A stretch of 64,000 nt of DNA, taken from NCBI GenBank assembly GCA_963769905.1, contig CAVYNG010000002.1:2356001-2420000 (forward strand), read 5' to 3'. Positions within the stretch are counted from its first letter, which is position 1; each line of letters opens with the position of its first letter. Shown piece after piece: positions 60,526 through 64,000 of this stretch. A model generated the notes under the pieces. That model worked only from the letters and a program-made list of their open reading frames with translations, did not search any database and was not told the DNA's origin. This DNA comes from Bog-756 sp963769905. GTDB lineage: Bacteria > Actinomycetota > Acidimicrobiia > Acidimicrobiales > RAAP-2. The position numbers and the translations under genes are program-made.

Positions 60526-60873
60526 GGACGCGTCGCAGTAGGAACCGTCGCGAACAACTCCTCCCGGCACAGTTCGCGAGGGGATCTTCTTGGGGCTGCG
60601 GTCGAGGTAACCCACTGCTCATGGGCTGCCCGATGCGCTGCCGTCCGACACTCGCTCGGTGCGACGGGTTCGGCGGGAGTGTGCGGCGTGCACTCAGCCT
60701 GGCTGGAGAAGTCGACAGGTTGCTAGTGGTTCATGGCCGAAGCATGTCGAGCCGGATCCCGCACATTGGAACGGCGGTTCCGGGTCGCCGGCGTCGATCT
60801 CTGGTCCCGGCGATTCATCTGAACCTCGTCGGCGATCGCATGGCGTCTACAGTGCTCGCATCAGGAGGCGACC
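60526..60873. other. Intergenic region before the FAD monooxygenase
   Basis: The 350-base stretch holds an 8-base inverted repeat (60548-60579) and, near its end, TACAGT at 60848-60853 as a possible -10 element and AGGAGG before ATG 60874. No coding frame is convincing. Confidence 0.4.
60548..60579. promoter_or_regulatory. Inverted repeat TCGCGAAC-N16-GTTCGCGA
   Basis: Perfect 8-base arms with a 16-base spacer start about 23 bases after the fur-type stop. It could be an operator for a dimeric regulator or part of a rho-dependent terminator; no U-run follows. Confidence 0.4.
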
Positions 60874-62280
60874 ATGAGAACAGTAATTGTCGGGGGCGGC
60901 ATGATCGGCCTGTGCACGGCCATGTTGCTGGCCGACGACGGTCATGAAGTAACCGTTCTGGAGCGTGACGCTGGCTCCCCACCCGACCCTCGCGAGGCGT
61001 TCGAGTCGTGGGAGCGGCGTGGGGTGAATCAGTTCCGACTCGCCCATTTCTTTCTCAGCCAATTCCGCATCCTCGTCGAGTCGGAGTTGCCCGAGCTGCG
61101 TGATGCATTGGTCGCGGCCGGTGCGCTCCGCTACAACCCGCTGGCCCACATCCCCGACGAATTCAAGGGCGGAGCCCGTCCCGACGACGACCGCTTCGAG
61201 GTGATCACCGGTCGTCGGCCACTGGTCGAGGCGGTGACCGGCCGGCTTTGCGAGGGGACGGAGAACATCACCATTCGGCGAGGCGAGACCGTCCAGGCCC
61301 TACAGCCTGGATCCTCCGACCGGGCAGGCGTGCCGCACGTCAGCGGCGTCACGCTCGAGTCGGGCGAGCAGATTGCCGCGGACCTGGTGGTCGACGCCAC
61401 GGGCCGCCGCTCACCCTTGCCGCGCTGGCTCGCCGACCTTGGCGCTGCTCCGGCGAAAGAGGAGCTGGACGATTCGGGATTCATCTACTTCGGCCGGCAC
61501 TTCCGCTCGGCGGACGGACAGATGCCCGTCCTGATGGGTCCGCTCAAGCAGGAATGGGGCACCCTCGGCATCCTGACCTTGCCGGCCGACAACGGGACTT
61601 GGTCGGTGACGCTCACTGCGAGCTCGAAGGACGCCGAGTTGCGAGCTCTACGCAACCCCGACACCTGGGAGCGGGTCAACCGCCTGCTCCCACTCACGGC
61701 TCACTGGATCGACGCGGAGCCGCTCGAGGACAGTGTGATCATGATGGCGAAGATCGAGGACCGGATTCGGGATTTCGCCCCCGGCGGCAACCCGGTGGCC
61801 ACCGGGGTCATCGTCGTCGCCGATTCCTGGTCGTGCACCAACCCCTCGTTGGGGCGCGGAGCCAGCATCGGGATGATGCACGCAGTGGCCCTCCGTGACC
61901 ATCTACGGCTGGCGAACGACCCTTGGGCGCTTGCATGCGGGTGGTACCAGCTCACTCACGACACCATGGATCCGTGGTACCGGACCACCAGGGCCTACGA
62001 CCGTCATCGACTACTGGAGATCCACGCCCTTATGGAGGGGCGTCCGTACGAGACCGACGACGAGTTCTGGCAGCTCAATCGCGCGCTGGAATCGAACCGC
62101 ACGATGGACGGCGACAATATCCGCGCCGTGTTGGAGATGGGGATGGCCCTGCGTCGCCCCGACGAGCTGCTCGGCGACCCGGCTCTACGCGACAGAGTCC
62201 TCGATCAGGGGGCGGACTTCGCCGACCAGCCCGACATCGGTCCCGACCGTGACCAGTTGCTTGCCGCGCTGAGCGGTTGA
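60874..62280 (+). CDS. FAD-dependent monooxygenase/oxidoreductase
   Basis: The gene encodes 468 residues from ATG 60874 with AGGAGG upstream. TVIVGGGMIGLCTAMLLADD is the dinucleotide-binding GxGxxG fold, GRRPLVEAVTGRL and LVVDATGRRSPLPRWL are the second and third FAD motifs, and VVADSWSCTNPSLGRGASIG is the GD-like motif of group A/E flavin monooxygenases. The C-terminal 140 residues are helical. It resembles uncharacterised actinobacterial styrene-type or aromatic hydroxylases. It is followed after 16 bases by an epoxide-hydrolase-like gene, which suggests epoxidation and hydrolysis of one substrate. Confidence 0.88.
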   Translation: MRTVIVGGGMIGLCTAMLLADDGHEVTVLERDAGSPPDPREAFESWERRGVNQFRLAHFFLSQFRILVESELPELRDALVAAGALRYNPLAHIPDEFKGGARPDDDRFEVITGRRPLVEAVTGRLCEGTENITIRRGETVQALQPGSSDRAGVPHVSGVTLESGEQIAADLVVDATGRRSPLPRWLADLGAAPAKEELDDSGFIYFGRHFRSADGQMPVLMGPLKQEWGTLGILTLPADNGTWSVTLTASSKDAELRALRNPDTWERVNRLLPLTAHWIDAEPLEDSVIMMAKIEDRIRDFAPGGNPVATGVIVVADSWSCTNPSLGRGASIGMMHAVALRDHLRLANDPWALACGWYQLTHDTMDPWYRTTRAYDRHRLLEIHALMEGRPYETDDEFWQLNRALESNRTMDGDNIRAVLEMGMALRRPDELLGDPALRDRVLDQGADFADQPDIGPDRDQLLAALSG

Positions 62281-62296
62281 GAAAGAGGGATCAGCT

Positions 62297-63112
62297 ATGC
62301 GCGTCGACAGCTCTGGGATCAGTCTCAACGTGGAGATCACCGGACCCGACGACGGCCGCCCGGTGGTGCTCCTCCACGGGTTCCCGGACTCGGGCCGGCT
62401 CTGGTCCGAGCAGGTGGCGGCGCTGTCGGGTGCCGGCTACCGGGTGATCGTGCCCGACCAGCGCGGTTACGGTCATTCCGACAAGCCAGACGGTGTCGAC
62501 AGCTACAACATCGTGCTCCTGGCATCGGACATTCCTGCCGTCTTGGACCAGGTCGGAGTCGAGAAGGCAGCGGTCGTCGGGCACGACTGGGGGGCGGCAG
62601 TGGCCTGGACCGTCGCGACCTTCGCTCCCGAGCGGGTCGACCGATTGGTGGCTCTGTCGGTCGGCCACCCCCTCGCCTTCGCGACGGCCGGCCTGGAGCA
62701 ACGGGAGAAGTCGTGGTACATGCTCTTGTTCCAGTTCGAGGGCATTGCCGAGAAGTGGCTCTCCGACAACGAGTGGGCGAACTTCCGCACGTGGGGGCGC
62801 CATCCGGACCCTGACGCGGTGATCGCGGAGCTCGAAGCCAACGGATCGCTCACCCCCGGTCTCAACTGGTACCGCGCGAACGTGCACCCCCGGGCGCTCG
62901 TCGAAGCACCGCCCGCGCTCCCGCCCGTGACCGTGCCGACGCTCGGGGTTTGGAGCTCGGGTGACGTCCACCTCACCGAGACCCAGATGACCGGGTCATC
63001 GAAGTTCGTGGAGGCGGACTGGCAGTATCACCGTATCGAAGGTGCCGGTCACTGGATGCAGCTCGAGGTCGCCGACGAGGTGAACCGTCTCCTGCTCGAC
63101 TACCTGGACTGA
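62297..63112 (+). CDS. Alpha/beta-hydrolase, epoxide-hydrolase-like
   Basis: The gene encodes 271 residues from ATG 62297 (AGAGGGATC upstream). VVLLHGFPDSGRLWSEQV is the oxyanion HGxP motif, VVGHDWGAAVAWTVA holds the nucleophile Asp (an Asp here is typical of epoxide hydrolases and dehalogenases rather than lipases) and GAGHWMQLE the catalytic His. ADIPAVLDQVGVEKA lies between. The cap segment WYMLLFQFEGIAEKWLS contains Tyr residues that could activate an epoxide. It probably forms an operon with the preceding FAD monooxygenase. Confidence 0.9.
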   Translation: MRVDSSGISLNVEITGPDDGRPVVLLHGFPDSGRLWSEQVAALSGAGYRVIVPDQRGYGHSDKPDGVDSYNIVLLASDIPAVLDQVGVEKAAVVGHDWGAAVAWTVATFAPERVDRLVALSVGHPLAFATAGLEQREKSWYMLLFQFEGIAEKWLSDNEWANFRTWGRHPDPDAVIAELEANGSLTPGLNWYRANVHPRALVEAPPALPPVTVPTLGVWSSGDVHLTETQMTGSSKFVEADWQYHRIEGAGHWMQLEVADEVNRLLLDYLD

Positions 63113-63397
63113 GTGCGTCGCGTCTCAGCCCGATGGGCTGTCGCGCGCGAACTGATGGGACTCGGCCGCCTTCGCTTGGGAAGACGGGTCCAGATGGCCG
63201 GACGCTACAGAGGTGGGAACCGTGCTCTTGGCCACCAAGGGCTCCAGCGATCCATCGAGCCGGTGTCCCGTTCTATGACGACCTGCCTCCGAACGAGCGG
63301 CCGGCCTGACCGAGAACGCCGGTCGAGTGCCAAGACTCTGACCTGGCACTATTGTGCAATCGGTGCGTCGAACGAAGGTCATTGGTGAGGAGCGCTA

Positions 63398-64000
63398 GTG
63401 CCTGGCATCCACATAGTTACTGACAGTTCCTGTGATCTCACCTCGGATGACCTTGATCAGCTCGAGGTGGAGATCGTCCCGTTGAGCATCCGGTTCGGGA
63501 GCGAGGAGTTCACGGACGGACTCGACCTGACGGTCGCTGACTTCTATAGCCGAATGGCCCAGACTGACGAACTTCCCCAGACGTCCTGCCCATCGCCCGG
63601 TTCCTTCGAAGAGGCATTTCGGAGAGCAGGCGACGCCGGCGCCGATTCGGTGGTCTGTCTCAACATTTCTGGGGACCTGTCCAATACTCTGCAGTCGGCC
63701 AACGCCGCCTCCAACGCTGTGGCAGGACAGATCCCCGTTCACGTCGTCGATAGCAGGTCCGTATCGAGCGGACTCGGAACCCTCGTACTGGAGGCCGCCC
63801 GAGTCGCCCGCAGGGCTCAAGTTGTCGAAGCCGTCTTGGAGCGGATCCGATCGCTCATTCCCAGGACCCGTGTGTTCGCTGCCTTGAACACACTGGAGAA
63901 CCTGAAGAAGGGAGGTCGGATCGGTGGAGCCAAGGCCATGCTCGGGTCCATGTTGTCAATCAAACCGCTCGTCGACATCAGCACCGGTGAGGTCCAGGAA
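63398..64000 (+). CDS. DegV family fatty-acid-binding protein, 5' part
   Basis: GTG 63398 has GTGAGGAG ten bases upstream. The frame is open to the window end (201 codons), still inside the gene, as DegV proteins are about 280 residues. IHIVTDSSCDLTSDDLDQLE is the N-terminal signature, FTDGLDLTVADFYSRMAQTD and TSCPSPGSFEEAFRRA follow, and LNISGDLSNTLQSA holds the conserved Ser/Thr that contact the fatty-acid carboxylate. RTRVFAALNTLENLKKGGRI opens domain 2. DegV/FakB proteins present fatty acids to FakA kinase; a FakA-like gene is not in the window. Confidence 0.93.
   Translation, partial: MPGIHIVTDSSCDLTSDDLDQLEVEIVPLSIRFGSEEFTDGLDLTVADFYSRMAQTDELPQTSCPSPGSFEEAFRRAGDAGADSVVCLNISGDLSNTLQSANAASNAVAGQIPVHVVDSRSVSSGLGTLVLEAARVARRAQVVEAVLERIRSLIPRTRVFAALNTLENLKKGGRIGGAKAMLGSMLSIKPLVDISTGEVQE

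Noticed and set aside
63113..63388. Open frame of 91 codons between the hydrolase and DegV genes
   Set aside because: It begins directly at the previous stop, is Arg-rich, contains no motif and overlaps the likely DegV promoter.

Overview
The window is chromosomal DNA from a very GC-rich actinobacterium, most likely a soil or aquatic member of the class Acidimicrobiia; this assignment is inference. The supporting signs are a DUF222/HNH endonuclease gene, a DUF2510-DUF4328 membrane protein, F420-type flavin proteins, an IdeR/DtxR-like box, several GTG/TTG and possibly leaderless starts, and secreted proteins built from the 'YWLVAADGGVFAFGDA' repeat and the 'RVCDTR' repeat, both frequent in Acidimicrobiia. 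No rRNA, tRNA, CRISPR array, prophage or insertion sequence was seen.

Layout. 0-9.3 kb: sulfatase tail, GNAT protein, serine esterase/beta-lactamase and low-molecular-weight phosphatase, then PPOX-type flavoprotein, SDR + DapB-like reductase pair, ABC exporter and an EAL protein. 9.3-16.2 kb: a relic of a repeat protein, small zinc ribbon, RCC1-repeat secreted protein, VOC protein, DUF222/HNH nuclease and small genes. 16.3-23.4 kb (minus strand): HdeD, SDR, FTR1 iron permease behind an IdeR-like box, nitrobindin-like protein, a coupled SDR + two hotdog thioesterases, a SnoaL-like protein. 23.5-30.6 kb: SRPBCC + GH13 alpha-glucosidase, a frameshifted XRE regulator, signal peptidase I, a methyltransferase, a broken SigJ/ECF41-like sigma gene, a nitroreductase-family protein. 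30.7-33.2 kb: a compact operon of ECF sigma factor, single-pass membrane protein with a Gly/Ser/Thr-rich ectodomain (probable anti-sigma) and a secreted glutamic (G1, eqolisin) peptidase. 33.4-42.1 kb: YihY/BrkB, PurU, a 14-TM MFS pump, a Tat-exported type II cholesterol oxidase, an amidohydrolase and a secreted copper monooxygenase. 42.1-44.8 kb: small genes (including a coupled zinc ribbon/56-residue basic protein pair) and gene relics. 44.8-51.9 kb: GNATs, an amidohydrolase, a 918-residue secreted G1 peptidase with TIG, Ig and three C-terminal repeats, a kinase-like phosphotransferase, a universal stress protein. 52-64 kb: a 1098-residue cyclase/AAA signalling protein, SRPBCC, MFS, a YWLV-repeat protein, a nickel/cobalt permease next to a Fur-family (Nur-like) regulator with a candidate Nur box between them, an FAD monooxygenase + epoxide-hydrolase-like pair, and the start of a DegV protein.

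Themes. The gene content points to a heterotroph that handles lipids, steroids and aromatic compounds (cholesterol oxidase, SDRs, thioesterases, FAD monooxygenase, copper monooxygenase), digests protein outside the cell (two glutamic peptidases) and controls metal uptake (FTR1, NiCoT). Two structural oddities recur. Short tandem repeats sit exactly at or next to gene 3' ends at several loci. Apparent frameshifts, each with a net gain of one base or an equivalent deletion, affect at least three genes; they may be real decay or assembly errors.
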